Origin: CADEEN01 sp963738425
GTDB lineage: Bacteria > Pseudomonadota > Gammaproteobacteria > Burkholderiales > Burkholderiaceae_C
Length of the DNA stretch: 64,000 nucleotides
NCBI GenBank assembly: GCA_963738425.1
Contig: CAVTWT010000025.1
Span: 161,672-225,671, forward strand
Reading direction: 5' to 3'
In this document: in pieces, positions 1 through 9,069 of the stretch
Position numbering within the stretch: position 1 is the stretch's first letter
Layout of the letters: the number at the start of each line of letters is the position of its first letter
The notes under the pieces: model-generated
Databases searched by the model: none
What the model was told of the DNA's origin: nothing
Seen by the model: the letters and a program-made list of their open reading frames with translations, nothing else
Translations under genes and position numbers: made by a program

Positions 1-50
1 CGCGACAGTCCTGGCGCGCGGCGGCTGTTGCCGCGACTCGTCTGCGAATG

Positions 51-138
51 TGGCGGAGGCTGTGAGATTCGAACTCACGGACCCTTGCGGGTCGGCAGTT
101 TTCAAGACTGCTGGGTTAAACCACTCCCCCAAGCCTCC
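51..138 (-). tRNA. tRNA-Ser (anticodon TGA)
   Basis: Read on the minus strand it folds as a class II tRNA. The acceptor stem is GGAGGCT paired with AGCCTCC. The anticodon stem GCAGT/ACTGC encloses the loop CTTGAAA (anticodon TGA). A long variable arm follows (GACCCGCAAGGGTC), then the T-loop TTCGAAT and an encoded CCA end. It decodes UCA/UCG serine codons. Confidence 0.96.
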
Positions 139-203
139 TGGGTTTCACCAAGGGGCCGCACTTTAACGCGTGCGACACTGCGCGCCGAATTTTCCAGTAG
201 CGC

Positions 204-1401
204 ATGAACACCACCGAGATCTTCCTGATCGCGATGATCATCATCTTCGCGCTGCCGTATCTCATCTGGCGTCTCGGACGCACCGACTACTGGGCGCCGC
301 TGGTGGTGGTGCAGATCATCACCGGCATCCTGCTTGGGCCGGGCGCGCTCGGCGCGGCGTTTCCTGAGTACTACACATTCGTCTTCAACCCGCAGGTCGT
401 CACGGCGTTGAACGGTGTGGCCTGGTGGGCGGTGATGTTGTTCGTCTGGATTGCCGGCATCGAACTCGACTTGCGGCAGGCCTGGCAGCGCCGCGGCGAG
501 ACCGGCCTCACCGCCGGCCTGGCCCTCGGCGCGCCGCTGGCGCTCGGCTGCGCGGCCGCGCTGCTGCTGCCGGGCAGCGGATGGCGCGGGCCGCTCGGCG
601 AGCACTGGCAGTTCCTGCTCGGCATCGGCATGGCGTGTGCGGTGACGGCGCTTCCGATCCTGATTCTGCTGATGGAGAAGTTGTCCATCCTGCGCCAGCC
701 GCTCGGCCAGCGCATCCTGCGCTACGCCAGCCTCGACGACATTGCGATCTGGGGCGTGTTGGCGCTGATCCTGCTCGACTGGCAGCGTGTCGGCCGCCAA
801 GCCGCCTTCCTGGCGCTGTTCGCCGTCGCCGCCGCGGCGGCGCGCTGGGCGCTGCCGCGCCTGCCCGAGCGCGACCGCTGGTACATCGCGGTGGTGTGGC
901 TCGCCGCCATTTCCTTCGGTGCCGATTGGTCCGGCCTGCACTTCATGGTCGGCGCCTTTCTCGCCGGCGCCGTGCTCGATGCCGACTGGTTCGATCAGCG
1001 CGAGATGGATCAGCTGCGCCACCATGTGCTGCTGGTGCTGATGCCGGTGTTCTTTCTTTCCACTGGCCTGCGCACCGCGTGGTCGGTCGGCGGCGCCTCG
1101 GTGTTCGTCGCCGCTGCGATCCTGCTCGTGGCGTCGGTGGCCGGCAAACTGGCGGGTGTCGGCGTGGCCGGCAAGATGCTCGGCTGGACGCGCCATGAAA
1201 CCTGGGCCATCGGCTGGCTGCTGCAGACGAAGGCGCTTGATCATGATCATCTTCGCCAACGTGCTGCTCGACAAACAGATCATCAGCGCCGACACCTTCA
1301 CCGCCCTGCTGATCATGGCCGTGGCCAGCACGATGCTGACCGTGCCTGCGGTGACGCCGTTGCTGGCGAAGATGGGGCTGGCGCGCGATCTACAACGGTG
1401 A
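204..1401 (+). pseudogene. Cation:proton antiporter (CPA2/Kef-like), frameshifted near its 3' end
   Basis: An inner-membrane monovalent cation/proton exchanger: the product is almost entirely hydrophobic helices, beginning MNTTEIFLIAMIIIF, with the glycine-rich GILLGPGALG loop typical of CPA2 antiporters. The reading frame is good to about base 1237 (WLLQTKAL), then one extra T throws it out. Removing one base restores KALIMIIFANVLLDKQIIS and a stop at 1399-1401, giving 398 aa, near family length. As sequenced, the protein would carry an unrelated basic tail to 1466. It is convergent with apaH, whose 3' end overlaps it by 12 bp. A sequencing insertion is as likely as a real mutation. Confidence 0.8.
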
Positions 1402-2214
1402 CAGTGCCGGCTCGCAGCGCACCTGCATCACCTCACGCCGCCCGCCATCGACACGCACGGCGGTGAGCGCGCCGCCCCAGACGCAGCCGGTGTCGATGCC
1501 GAGCAGGTCAGGGCGGTTGACCAGGCCGAGCGTGGACCAGTGGCCGAAGGCGATGGCGCTGTCCGCGCTTGCGCGCCGCGGCGCGTCGAACCAGGGTACG
1601 AGGCCGGGCGGTGCGGCGTCCGCACCTTCCTTGAGCTTGAAGTCCAGCGCACCATCGGCAGCGTGCACGAAGCGGATGCGCGTCAGCACGTTGATGACGT
1701 GCCTCCATCGGTCGGCGCCTTGCAGCGCCTCGCTCCAGCGCGCTGGCTGATTGCCGTACATCTGTGGCAGGAATGCCGCCAGGTCCGGGCCACGCAACAG
1801 TGCTTCCACCTCGGCGGCCAGCGCGAGCGTCTGAAATGCCGTCCAGGCCGGGTTGACGCCGGCATGCACGCACAACCATCCGTGGCGCTCGAGAGCCAGA
1901 GGTCGCGCGCGCACCCACTCGAGCCAGGCGTCGCGTTCGGGTGAATCGAGGATTTCATTCAAAGTGTCGCTGCGATGTGCAGGCCGCACGCCATGCGCCA
2001 CTGCGAGCAAGTGCAGATCGTGGTTGCCGAGCAAGGCGTCGGCTGAAGCACCGAGTCCGCGCACACGGCGCAGCACGGCCAGCGATTGCGGCCCGCGGTT
2101 GACCAGATCGCCGAGCACGGTGAGGCTGTCGCGCGACGGCGAGAAACCGATCTCGGCGAGCAACCGGTCGAAGGCATCGCAGCAGCCTTGCAGGTCGCCG
2201 ATCAGGTAGTGCAT
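1390..2214 (-). CDS. apaH: Symmetrical bis(5'-nucleosyl)-tetraphosphatase
   Basis: Cytoplasmic metallophosphatase that hydrolyses Ap4A to two ADP and so limits alarmone-like dinucleotides after stress. The 274-aa length matches ApaH. The phosphoesterase metal-binding motifs are in order: GDLQGC at residues 6-11, GDLVNRG at 35-41 and GNHD at 63-66, with a later histidine in LCVHAGVNP. ATG start at 2214. It is divergent from the CorC-like gene across about 47 bp and convergent with the antiporter. Confidence 0.95.
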   Translation of the reverse strand: MHYLIGDLQGCCDAFDRLLAEIGFSPSRDSLTVLGDLVNRGPQSLAVLRRVRGLGASADALLGNHDLHLLAVAHGVRPAHRSDTLNEILDSPERDAWLEWVRARPLALERHGWLCVHAGVNPAWTAFQTLALAAEVEALLRGPDLAAFLPQMYGNQPARWSEALQGADRWRHVINVLTRIRFVHAADGALDFKLKEGADAAPPGLVPWFDAPRRASADSAIAFGHWSTLGLVNRPDLLGIDTGCVWGGALTAVRVDGGRREVMQVRCEPALSPL

Positions 2215-2261
2215 GGCTTGATTCTGCTACGCTGATCAGCCTTTCACCCTCGCCTTTGGGC

Positions 2262-3560
2262 ATGGACGTTGCGCTTCTCGTTTTTCTGATCCTGCTCAAC
2301 GGTGTCTTCGCGATGTCGGAGATGGGGCTCACCGCCAGCCGCAAGGCGCGGCTGCAGGTCATGGTCGAAGCCGGCGAGCGCGGCGCGCAAACGGCGATCG
2401 AGCTGCACGACAAGCCGACCAAATTCTTGTCCACGGTGCAGATCGGCATCACGTCGATCGGCGTCTTGAACGGCATCGTCGGCGAGGCCGCGTTCTCGCA
2501 GCCGCTGGCGGCCTGGCTGATGCAAACCTTTCCGGCGCTGCCGGTCAAAGGCGCAGCGCTGTCCGCCACCGGGCTGGTCGTGGTGATCATCACCTTCCTC
2601 ACCATCATCTTCGGCGAACTCGTGCCCAAGCGCGTCGGCCAGCTCTACCCGGAAACGGTGGCGCGTCTGGTCGCCACGCCGATGAACTGGCTGTCCACTG
2701 CGACGCGGCCGTTCGTGGCCCTGCTGTCGATGTGCACCGAAGCGATGCTGCGCGTGCTCGGCATTCGCGGCGACACCACCCGCAGCGTTACCGAAGAAGA
2801 GATCGCGGCCAGCCTGGAGGAGGGCGTCGATGCCGGCGTCATCGAGCAACAGGAACACACCATGGTGCGCAATGTGTTCCGCCTCGACGAGCGGCAGGTG
2901 GGCTCGATGATGATTCCGCGCGCCGAGATCACCTGGCTCGATGCGTCCGTGCCCCTGGCCGAAACGCTGGCGCTCATGGCCGAGCACCAGCGCACGCGCT
3001 ACCCGGTGTGCCGCGGTGACCTGACCGACGTCGTCGGCGTGCTCGCGGCGCAGTCGCTGCTGCCAGCGTTGTCGCGCGGCGAAACGCCGTCAATTGCGGA
3101 CCTGGTGACCGCCCCGGTCTTCGTGCCCGAGACGCTGACCGGCATGGAGCTGCTCGAACACTTTCGCGGATCCGACGCCGAACTCGTCTTCGTCGTCGAC
3201 GAGTACGGCGAGGTGCAGGGCGTGATCACCGTGCGCGACGTGCTCGAGGCCATCACCGGCGAGTTCAACGCGCCGGCCGATGGCGACGCCTGGGCCGTCG
3301 AGCGCGGCGACGGCAGCTGGCTGCTCGACGGCCTGATCCCCGTGCCCGAGATGAAGGACCGCCTCGACCTGAAGGCGCTGCCGGAAGAAGACCGGGGCCG
3401 CTACAACACGCTGGCCGGCATGATCATGCTGTTGCTCGGCCGCCTGCCCAACACCACCGACAGCGTCGAGTGGGACGGCTGGCGATTCGAAGTCGTCGAC
3501 ATGGACGGCAAGCGCATCGACAAGGTGCTCGTCGCCCGCCTCGTTGAACCCGCAGCCTGA
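2262..3560 (+). CDS. Hemolysin/CorC family protein (DUF21, CBS pair, CorC_HlyC domain)
   Basis: Membrane protein of the CNNM/CorC superfamily, implicated in divalent-cation (magnesium/cobalt) efflux; the hemolysin label is historical. Residues about 1-190 form the DUF21 membrane domain (starts MDVALLVFLILLNGVF). A CBS pair follows at about 205-330 (MIPRAEITWL; VFVVDEYGEVQGVITVRDV). The C-terminal transporter-associated domain ends WRFEVVDMDGKRIDKVLV. I prefer the ATG at 2262 to the TTG at 2256, which adds only Met-Gly. The SapC-family gene follows 10 bp downstream. Confidence 0.9.
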   Translation: MDVALLVFLILLNGVFAMSEMGLTASRKARLQVMVEAGERGAQTAIELHDKPTKFLSTVQIGITSIGVLNGIVGEAAFSQPLAAWLMQTFPALPVKGAALSATGLVVVIITFLTIIFGELVPKRVGQLYPETVARLVATPMNWLSTATRPFVALLSMCTEAMLRVLGIRGDTTRSVTEEEIAASLEEGVDAGVIEQQEHTMVRNVFRLDERQVGSMMIPRAEITWLDASVPLAETLALMAEHQRTRYPVCRGDLTDVVGVLAAQSLLPALSRGETPSIADLVTAPVFVPETLTGMELLEHFRGSDAELVFVVDEYGEVQGVITVRDVLEAITGEFNAPADGDAWAVERGDGSWLLDGLIPVPEMKDRLDLKALPEEDRGRYNTLAGMIMLLLGRLPNTTDSVEWDGWRFEVVDMDGKRIDKVLVARLVEPAA

Positions 3561-3570
3561 AAGCCGTTCC

Positions 3571-4321
3571 ATGATTGACCCTGTTCTCTTTTCCACGCCC
3601 GTCGCGTTGGACCGCGTCCAGCATCGCGCCCAGCGTCTGCACACACCCACGGTGCGCTTCGACCGTACCGCCGGCATGAACTCGCTGTTCGTCGCCGCGG
3701 TGGAATTCATCGACGCTGCGCGCGACTACCCGATCGTCTTCATCGAAGCCGGCAAGGGAGACGATGGCCAGCGCGAGGTGGCGCCCGTGGCCGTGCTTGG
3801 CCTGACCCAAGGCGAGAACCTGATGCTGAACGACGACGGCTCCTGGGCCGCGCGTTATGTGCCGGCACTGCTGCGCGGCTACCCGCTCGGCCTGGCGCGC
3901 ACCGATGCACAGAACTTCGTCGTCGTCATCGATGGCAAGGCCGAGGCGCTGTCCACCACCGTCGGTGAACGCGCTGTTCAACGACCAGGGCGAGCCGACG
4001 CCGATGCTGGAGGAGCGGCGCAAGTTTCTGGAGCAACTGGAAAACGAAGCGCAGCGCACGCGCCTTCTCGGCCGCAGCCTGCTCGAATTCGATCTGCTGC
4101 AGCCGATGCGTTTCGACGCCACGCTGCCCGACGGCAAGCAGCTCAGCGTCGATGGCTTTCTCACCGTCGATGAAAAGAAGTTCAACGAGCTGCCCGGCGA
4201 CAAGCTGTCGCAATTGCACAAGAGCGGCATCCTGGCGCTGATCCACGCGCACCAGTTCTCGCTCGGCCTGATGCGTTCCTTGGTAGAGCGGCGCGTGGCG
4301 CGCTCGCCGAAGACGGCCTGA
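3571..4321 (+). pseudogene. SapC family protein, single frameshift
   Basis: Resembles the SapC family, named for a Campylobacter S-layer-associated protein but widespread in proteobacteria with no clear function. The N-terminal half (PTVRFDRTAGMNSLFVAAVEF..YPIVFIEAG) is in one frame to about base 3962. The C-terminal half (NALFNDQGEPTPMLEERRKF to a stop at 4319-4321) is in the next. The span is 751 nt, one base more than a whole number of codons, so one inserted base near 3955-3968 accounts for the break and restores 249 aa. Either a sequencing error or a recent pseudogene. Confidence 0.78.
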
Positions 4322-4423
4322 GCCTTGCCGGGCGGTGCGGGTCTCCCCGTGCCGCTCAGGGTGATTGGCGCGGCTGCGTCGCGGGAGTAGAGTCCAAGCA
4401 GCCGAAACGCTGCGGAGGCCATC

Positions 4424-4693
4424 ATGCGAGTTGCTTCTCTTGTTTTTCTTGTCATCGCGTCGGCGCTGGCGTTGCCCGCTGCCCACGCTCAAAGCGCTGA
4501 AAAGGCAAAGCCAGCCGCCGAAGCCAACGTCAGGCCTTCAACCGCGGCCAAGCCAGCGGCGCAGACCAAGTCACCGGCCGCGGAAGCCGGCAAGGCGAAA
4601 GCCGAAGGCGTTTCGACGAAGCGCTCGATACCTGCGGACATGAAGAAGAGCACCGACGACTGCCATCACAAAGGCAGCGCCAGCGACGCTTGA
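4424..4693 (+). CDS. Small secreted Ala/Lys/Pro-rich protein, unknown function
   Basis: 89 aa. A clear Sec signal peptide (hydrophobic VASLVFLVIASALALPAAHA, cleavage probably after AHA) is followed by a low-complexity stretch rich in Ala, Lys and Glu and a C-terminus with DCHHKGSASDA. No family recognised. The start is supported by a GGAG-like site just upstream (TGCGGAGGCCATC). Probably periplasmic. The only specific hint is the Cys-His-His near the C-terminus, which could bind metal; this is speculation. Confidence 0.6.
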   Translation: MRVASLVFLVIASALALPAAHAQSAEKAKPAAEANVRPSTAAKPAAQTKSPAAEAGKAKAEGVSTKRSIPADMKKSTDDCHHKGSASDA

Positions 4694-4699
4694 TCGGCC

Positions 4700-4716
4700 G
4701 AACGCCTGCGGCGTTC
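4700..4716. terminator. Possible bidirectional hairpin between convergent genes
   Basis: A perfect 7-bp stem GAACGCC-TGC-GGCGTTC lies between the stop of the small secreted protein and the stop of the first sugar dehydrogenase, overlapping the latter. There is no T-run on either strand, so termination is only suggested by position. Confidence 0.35.
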
Positions 4717-5806
4717 AGCGTTCCAGCCGCCAGATCTGCCCGTCCGGGCTGTCGGTGAGCACGTAGAGCCAGCCGTCTGGCCCCTGGCGCACGTCGCGGA
4801 TGCGCGCATTGCGCTCGGTCAGCAACTGCTCCTCCTTCGCGACCTTGCGGCCGTCGAGTTCCAGGCGCACGAGGTGCGAGCCGCGCAGCGCCCCGACGAA
4901 GAGGTTCCCCTTCCAGTCCGGGTAACGGTCGCTGGTCAGAAACGCCATGCCGGACGGCGCGATCGACGGCACCCAATAGCGCAGCGGCGGCGCGACATCG
5001 GCGCGTTCGGTGCCGTCGCCGATCTTGGTGCCAATGCCGTAGTTGCGGCCGTAGGTGATGACCGGCCAGCCGTGGTTGGCGCCGGCCGTGGGCACGTTCA
5101 GTTCATCGCCGCCTTGTGGCCCATGTTCCACCGTCCACAACTCGCCGCTGGTCGGGTGCAGCGCAGCGCCCTGGATGTTGCGGTGGCCGTAGCTCCAGAT
5201 CTCGGCTCTGGCGCCGGTGCGTTGTGCAAACGGGTTGTCGACCGGCACCTTGCCGTCGGCCTCGATTCGCACGACCTTGCCCATGTGGTTGTCGAGCGTT
5301 TGCGCGTCGTCCTTGCGGGTGAAGCGGTCGCCCAGGCCGACGAACAGTTTGCCGTCGCGCGACCACACCAGGCGCGAGCCGAAGTGGTTGTTGCCGCCGC
5401 TGATCTTGGGCGCCTGGCGAAAGATCACTTGCACGTTGGCCAGCGCGTTGCCGTCGAGCTTGCCTCGCGCCACAGCGGTCCCCGCGCCGCCATCACCACC
5501 TTCACTGAAGCTCCAGTAGACAAGCTGGTTCTGCGCAAACTGCGGATGCAGCACGACGTCGAGCAGGCCTCCCTGGCCCGCGGCCACCACCGGCGGCAGA
5601 CCCGCCAATGGCTCGTTCAGCTTCCCGTTGCGCTCGACGATGCGCATGCGCCCTGGCCGTTCGGTGACGAGCAGGCGGCCGTCGGGCAGGAAGGCCAGGC
5701 CCCAGGGATGGTCGAGGCCTTTGGCGACGACGACGGGCTTGAGTGACTGCGCCGCAGCACCGGCGGTGAGAACCGCCGCCGCGAGAAACAGCAGGAGAGA
5801 TCGCAA
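4715..5806 (-). CDS. PQQ-dependent sugar (aldose/glucose-sorbosone) dehydrogenase
   Basis: Periplasmic quinoprotein of the soluble aldose sugar dehydrogenase type (YliI/Asd-like), expected to oxidise aldoses with PQQ and calcium. A 363-aa product with signal peptide MRSLLLFLAAAVLTAGAAAQ, then the six-bladed propeller signatures DHPWGLAFLPDGRLLVTER, AGQGGLLDVVLHP, GHRNIQGAALHP, EHGPQGGDELN and RDVRQGPDGWLYVLTDSPDG near the C-terminus. A decayed paralogue lies immediately upstream in the same orientation. Both share the string CGCTGAACGCCG across the stop codon, which fits tandem duplication. Confidence 0.9.
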   Translation of the reverse strand: MRSLLLFLAAAVLTAGAAAQSLKPVVVAKGLDHPWGLAFLPDGRLLVTERPGRMRIVERNGKLNEPLAGLPPVVAAGQGGLLDVVLHPQFAQNQLVYWSFSEGGDGGAGTAVARGKLDGNALANVQVIFRQAPKISGGNNHFGSRLVWSRDGKLFVGLGDRFTRKDDAQTLDNHMGKVVRIEADGKVPVDNPFAQRTGARAEIWSYGHRNIQGAALHPTSGELWTVEHGPQGGDELNVPTAGANHGWPVITYGRNYGIGTKIGDGTERADVAPPLRYWVPSIAPSGMAFLTSDRYPDWKGNLFVGALRGSHLVRLELDGRKVAKEEQLLTERNARIRDVRQGPDGWLYVLTDSPDGQIWRLER

Positions 5807-5871
5807 GATGGTTCCACCTCGTTGGGGATCGAGGCGGCCATGGTGCCGCAGCGCGAAAGCCCCTACGGCGT

Positions 5872-7053
5872 TCAGCGATCCACGCGCACGATCTTGCCGT
5901 CGTCGGTGAGCAGGTAGAGCCAGCCGTCGGGGCCCTGGCGCACGTCACGGATGCGTTTGCCCAGGGTCTTGACGGCAGCAATCTCTTCACGCGCACGTCA
6001 CGTCGTCACCACTCAAGGTGAGGCGCCACAAGGTGGTGCCCGACAGTGCGCCGCTGAACAAGCTGCCCTGCCACTCGGGGAAGCCAGCGCCGGTGTAGTA
6101 CGCCAAGCCTGCAGGTGCGGTCGATGTTGGCACCCAGAAGGTCTTCGGTTCGCTGTAGCCGCTGTGGTCGGCGCTGATGCGGCAAGCGGCGCCTTCCGGA
6201 GCGCCGTAGTTGCAGCCATAGCTCTTGACGGGCCAGCCGTAGTTCGCGCCTTCCGTGACGCGGTTGAGCTCGTCACCGCCCTGCGGGCCATGCTCGGTGA
6301 TCCAGAGGTTGTTGGTCCCGGGCACGACGGTGGCGCCTTGCGGGTTGCGGTGGCCCGTGCTGAACACGCTGGCGTTGCTGCCGTTGCGGTTCATGCGCAC
6401 CACCTTGCCGATGGTGTTGCTGGCGTTTTGCACGCCATCGGCGCGCGCGCTGCCGTTGTTCGCCTCCAGGCCCCGTTCGCCCGCAGCCAGGTAGAGGGAC
6501 TTGTCGGCGCGAAACGCGATGCGCGCCCCGTAGTGGACCTCGCCTGCCACCTTGGGTGACTGCTGCCAGATCACGGCCACGTTCTGCAAAGCGTTGCCGA
6601 CGAGGCGCGCCGCGAGCCAGCGCCGTGCCGCTGCCGCCGGCGCCCGCTTCGGAATAGGCGAGGTAGACCCAGTTTTCCCCGCTGGTGAAGTCGGGGTCCA
6701 GCGCCACGTCGAGCAGCCCGCCTTGCCCCGCAAAGACGACCGCCGGCACGCCGCTGACAGTGGCGTCCACGCCCGAGCCGTCGGCGCGCACGATGACCAT
6801 CGAGCCGCTTCTCTGCGCTGACGAGCATGCGGCCATCGGGCAGGAAGGCCAGGCCCCAAGGCCGCGTCCAGCGTCACGCCGAGCACCGTGGCGCGAGCCG
6901 ACGTGTTGCGGCAGGGTTGTTGCCCTCCGGCGCGTCGCCACCACCGCCGCCGCCGCCACAAGCGGCGATGCCCAACGCGGTCGCTCCGAGCAAGGCGATG
7001 CTGGCTTGCATCAAGGATCGGCGGAACGTGGGGGCGCGAACGGGCTTTGGCAT
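5872..7053 (-). pseudogene. Second PQQ-type sugar dehydrogenase, lipoprotein form, multiply frameshifted
   Basis: All parts of a full-length gene are present but scattered over the three frames. It starts at 7053 with MPKPVRAPTFRRSLMQAS and a lipobox-like GIAACGGGG. Then follow VLGVTLDAALG, PWGLAFLPDGRMLVSA, GSMVIVRADGSG..AGQGGLLDVALDPDF, NALQNVAVIWQQSPKVAGEVHYG and a long in-frame block to LTLSGDDVTCA. The C-terminal piece RDVRQGPDGWLYLLTDDG ends at the stop 5872-5874. I count at least five frame changes in 1.18 kb. The intact paralogue downstream makes loss tolerable; poor local sequence quality is the alternative. Confidence 0.8.
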
Positions 7054-7259
7054 GGCCCAAACTTTAAGGGCGCTGCACAGGCGCCATGCAGCCAGGCGTA
7101 AGCGGCCCGGGCCGTTTGTCTGCAAAAAGTCTCTGAAAGACGGGGCTGCCCGCTGTGAGCCGATGTAGAACTCACCGCTTGTTTCGAATGCGGTGCCCGC
7201 TCCTGTGGCGGTGAGTCTTCTTCGGCCGGCCACAAGGCGGACGTGCATAAACTGCACGC

Positions 7260-8084
7260 ATGCCCACCATCGCCTGTCCCACACTCGACACGCTGCGTGC
7301 CTGGCTCGACGCCGAAGCGGCAGTGCTGGTCAGCGTTCTGGAGACGCAAGGCTCGGTGCCGCGCGAGGCTGGGACGTGGATGGCGGTGTGTGCCGGCCGC
7401 GTGCTCGGCACCATCGGCGGCGGGCACCTGGAGTTCGACGCCATTGCGCATGCGCGCGATTTGCTCGCCGGGGCTGCACTCGAGCTGCAACGCCGTTTCG
7501 CGCTCGGGCCTTCCCTCGGCCAGTGCTGCGGCGGCGTGGTCGATCTCAGCTTCGAGCGCGTGCAGCCTTCGAGTGCGGCAGCGCTGATCGAGAGGCTGCA
7601 ACTCGAGCAGGATGCGCGCCGCATGCCCGTAGCGCTGTTCGGCGGCGGCCATGTCGGCCGAGCCATCGTGCGCGCGCTGGCGCCACTGCCGGTGCGCGTG
7701 CACTGGATCGACAGCCGCGACGAAGTCTTTCCTGACTCATTGCCGCCGCAGGTGCAGGCTGAACATTCGGCGCCGGTGGAAGCGGCGGTGCGCGAACTGG
7801 CGCCCGGCTCGCGGGTGTTGATCATGAGCTTCTCGCACGCCGAAGACCTGGAGGTGGTGGTGGCCTGCCTGAAGCGCCTGCGCGAGCACGACGACCTGCC
7901 ATTCATCGGGCTCATCGGCAGCAAGACGAAGTGGGCGACGTTCAGGCATCGGCTTGAAGCGCGTGGCTTTGCGGCTGCAGAGCTGGCACGCATCACCTGT
8001 CCGATCGGCGTTCCCGGCGTGGTGGGCAAGGAGCCCGAGGTCATCGCCGCCGCGGTGGCGGCACAGCTGATGCAGCAGCGTTGA
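7260..8084 (+). CDS. xdhC: Xanthine dehydrogenase accessory protein XdhC
   Basis: Binds molybdenum cofactor and delivers the sulfurated form to xanthine dehydrogenase. 274 aa. The N-terminal XdhC/CoxI domain carries GTIGGGHLE at 50-58. The C-terminal Rossmann-like domain has FGGGHVG at 127-133 and IGLIGSKTKWATFRHRL, the signature of this family. The structural genes xdhA and xdhB are not adjacent in this window, so the cognate enzyme is encoded elsewhere. The upstream 200 bp contain no further gene that I can support. Confidence 0.93.
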   Translation: MPTIACPTLDTLRAWLDAEAAVLVSVLETQGSVPREAGTWMAVCAGRVLGTIGGGHLEFDAIAHARDLLAGAALELQRRFALGPSLGQCCGGVVDLSFERVQPSSAAALIERLQLEQDARRMPVALFGGGHVGRAIVRALAPLPVRVHWIDSRDEVFPDSLPPQVQAEHSAPVEAAVRELAPGSRVLIMSFSHAEDLEVVVACLKRLREHDDLPFIGLIGSKTKWATFRHRLEARGFAAAELARITCPIGVPGVVGKEPEVIAAAVAAQLMQQR

Positions 8085-8136
8085 CACGGGCAAGCAAGTC
8101 GTTGACTGAGGCAAGCATCGGCGGCAAGATGGCGGC

Positions 8137-9069
8137 ATGCTCGGCGCGGCGGAGTCTCCCAACATCCTGGCGCTGCGCCGCTTCAGCCGCTTCTTCACGC
8201 GCCAGCTCGGGCTGCTCGACGAGCACCTGCACGACAGCGGCTTTTCCCTCACCGAGGTGCGCGTGCTGTACGAGATCGCGCACCAGCAAGGCGCGACGGC
8301 CGCCGATCTGCGGCGCGAGCTGGCCATCGATGCCGGCTACCTGAGCCGCATCCTGCGCCGCTTCGTGGCCCAGGGGTTGGTCAAGCGCAGCCTGCATGCG
8401 ACCGATGCGCGCAGCAGCAGGCTGGCCGCCACCGCCAAAGGCACGAAGGCACTGGCACCTCTGGAGCGGGCGTCGAGCGCGCGCGCCGCAGATCTGATGT
8501 CGCACCTGGACGCCGGCAGCGCTGACGAGTTGCGGCGTGCCTTGAGCACGGTCGAGCGCGCATTGACGCCAGGTGCCAAAGGGACGCCGGGGCCGGTCGT
8601 GCTGCGCCAACACCAGGTTGGCGACATCGGCTGGATCGTGCACCGCCAGGGCCTGCTCTATGCGCAGGAGTACGGCTGGGACGAAACCTTCGAGGCGCTG
8701 GTGGCCGAGATCGCGGCCAAGTTCGTGCGCGACTTCGATCCGAAACACGAACGCTGCTGGATCGCCGAGCAGGACGGCCGCATCGTCGGCTCGGCGTTCG
8801 TCGTCCGCAAGTCGGCTCGCGTTGCGCAGTTGCGCCTGCTCTACGTGGAGCCGTCGGCGCGAGGGCAGGGGCTCGGCGCACGGCTGGTCGACGAGTGCAT
8901 CCGCTTTGCACGCGGCAAGCACTACAAGACCTTGATGCTGTGGACCAACGACGTCCTGCGCGCGGCGCGCCACGTGTACGAGGCGCGCGGTTTCGTGCTG
9001 GAGAAGCAGGAGCGTCACCGCGCCTTCGGCAAGGCCTTGGTCGGGCAGTACTGGACGCTGGCGCTGTGA
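8137..9069 (+). CDS. MarR-type regulator fused to GNAT acetyltransferase
   Basis: A two-domain protein of 310 aa. Residues about 10-145 form a MarR winged helix (LTEVRVLYEIAHQQGATAADLRRELAIDAGYLSRILRRF, then a basic wing DARSSRLAATAKG). Residues about 150-310 form a GNAT N-acetyltransferase with the acetyl-CoA loop LYVEPSARGQGLGARLVDE and a C-terminal YEARGFVLEKQE strand. This architecture is common in proteobacteria, and its substrate and operator are usually unknown. The next gene starts inside its stop codon (GTGA), so an EamA exporter is translationally coupled to it. Confidence 0.92.
   Translation: MLGAAESPNILALRRFSRFFTRQLGLLDEHLHDSGFSLTEVRVLYEIAHQQGATAADLRRELAIDAGYLSRILRRFVAQGLVKRSLHATDARSSRLAATAKGTKALAPLERASSARAADLMSHLDAGSADELRRALSTVERALTPGAKGTPGPVVLRQHQVGDIGWIVHRQGLLYAQEYGWDETFEALVAEIAAKFVRDFDPKHERCWIAEQDGRIVGSAFVVRKSARVAQLRLLYVEPSARGQGLGARLVDECIRFARGKHYKTLMLWTNDVLRAARHVYEARGFVLEKQERHRAFGKALVGQYWTLAL

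Noticed and set aside
102..1331. A 409-codon open frame on the minus strand across the antiporter gene
   Set aside because: Gly/Arg/His-rich product without family features, antisense to a clearly recognisable membrane protein; a typical high-GC shadow. It also runs into the tRNA-Ser.
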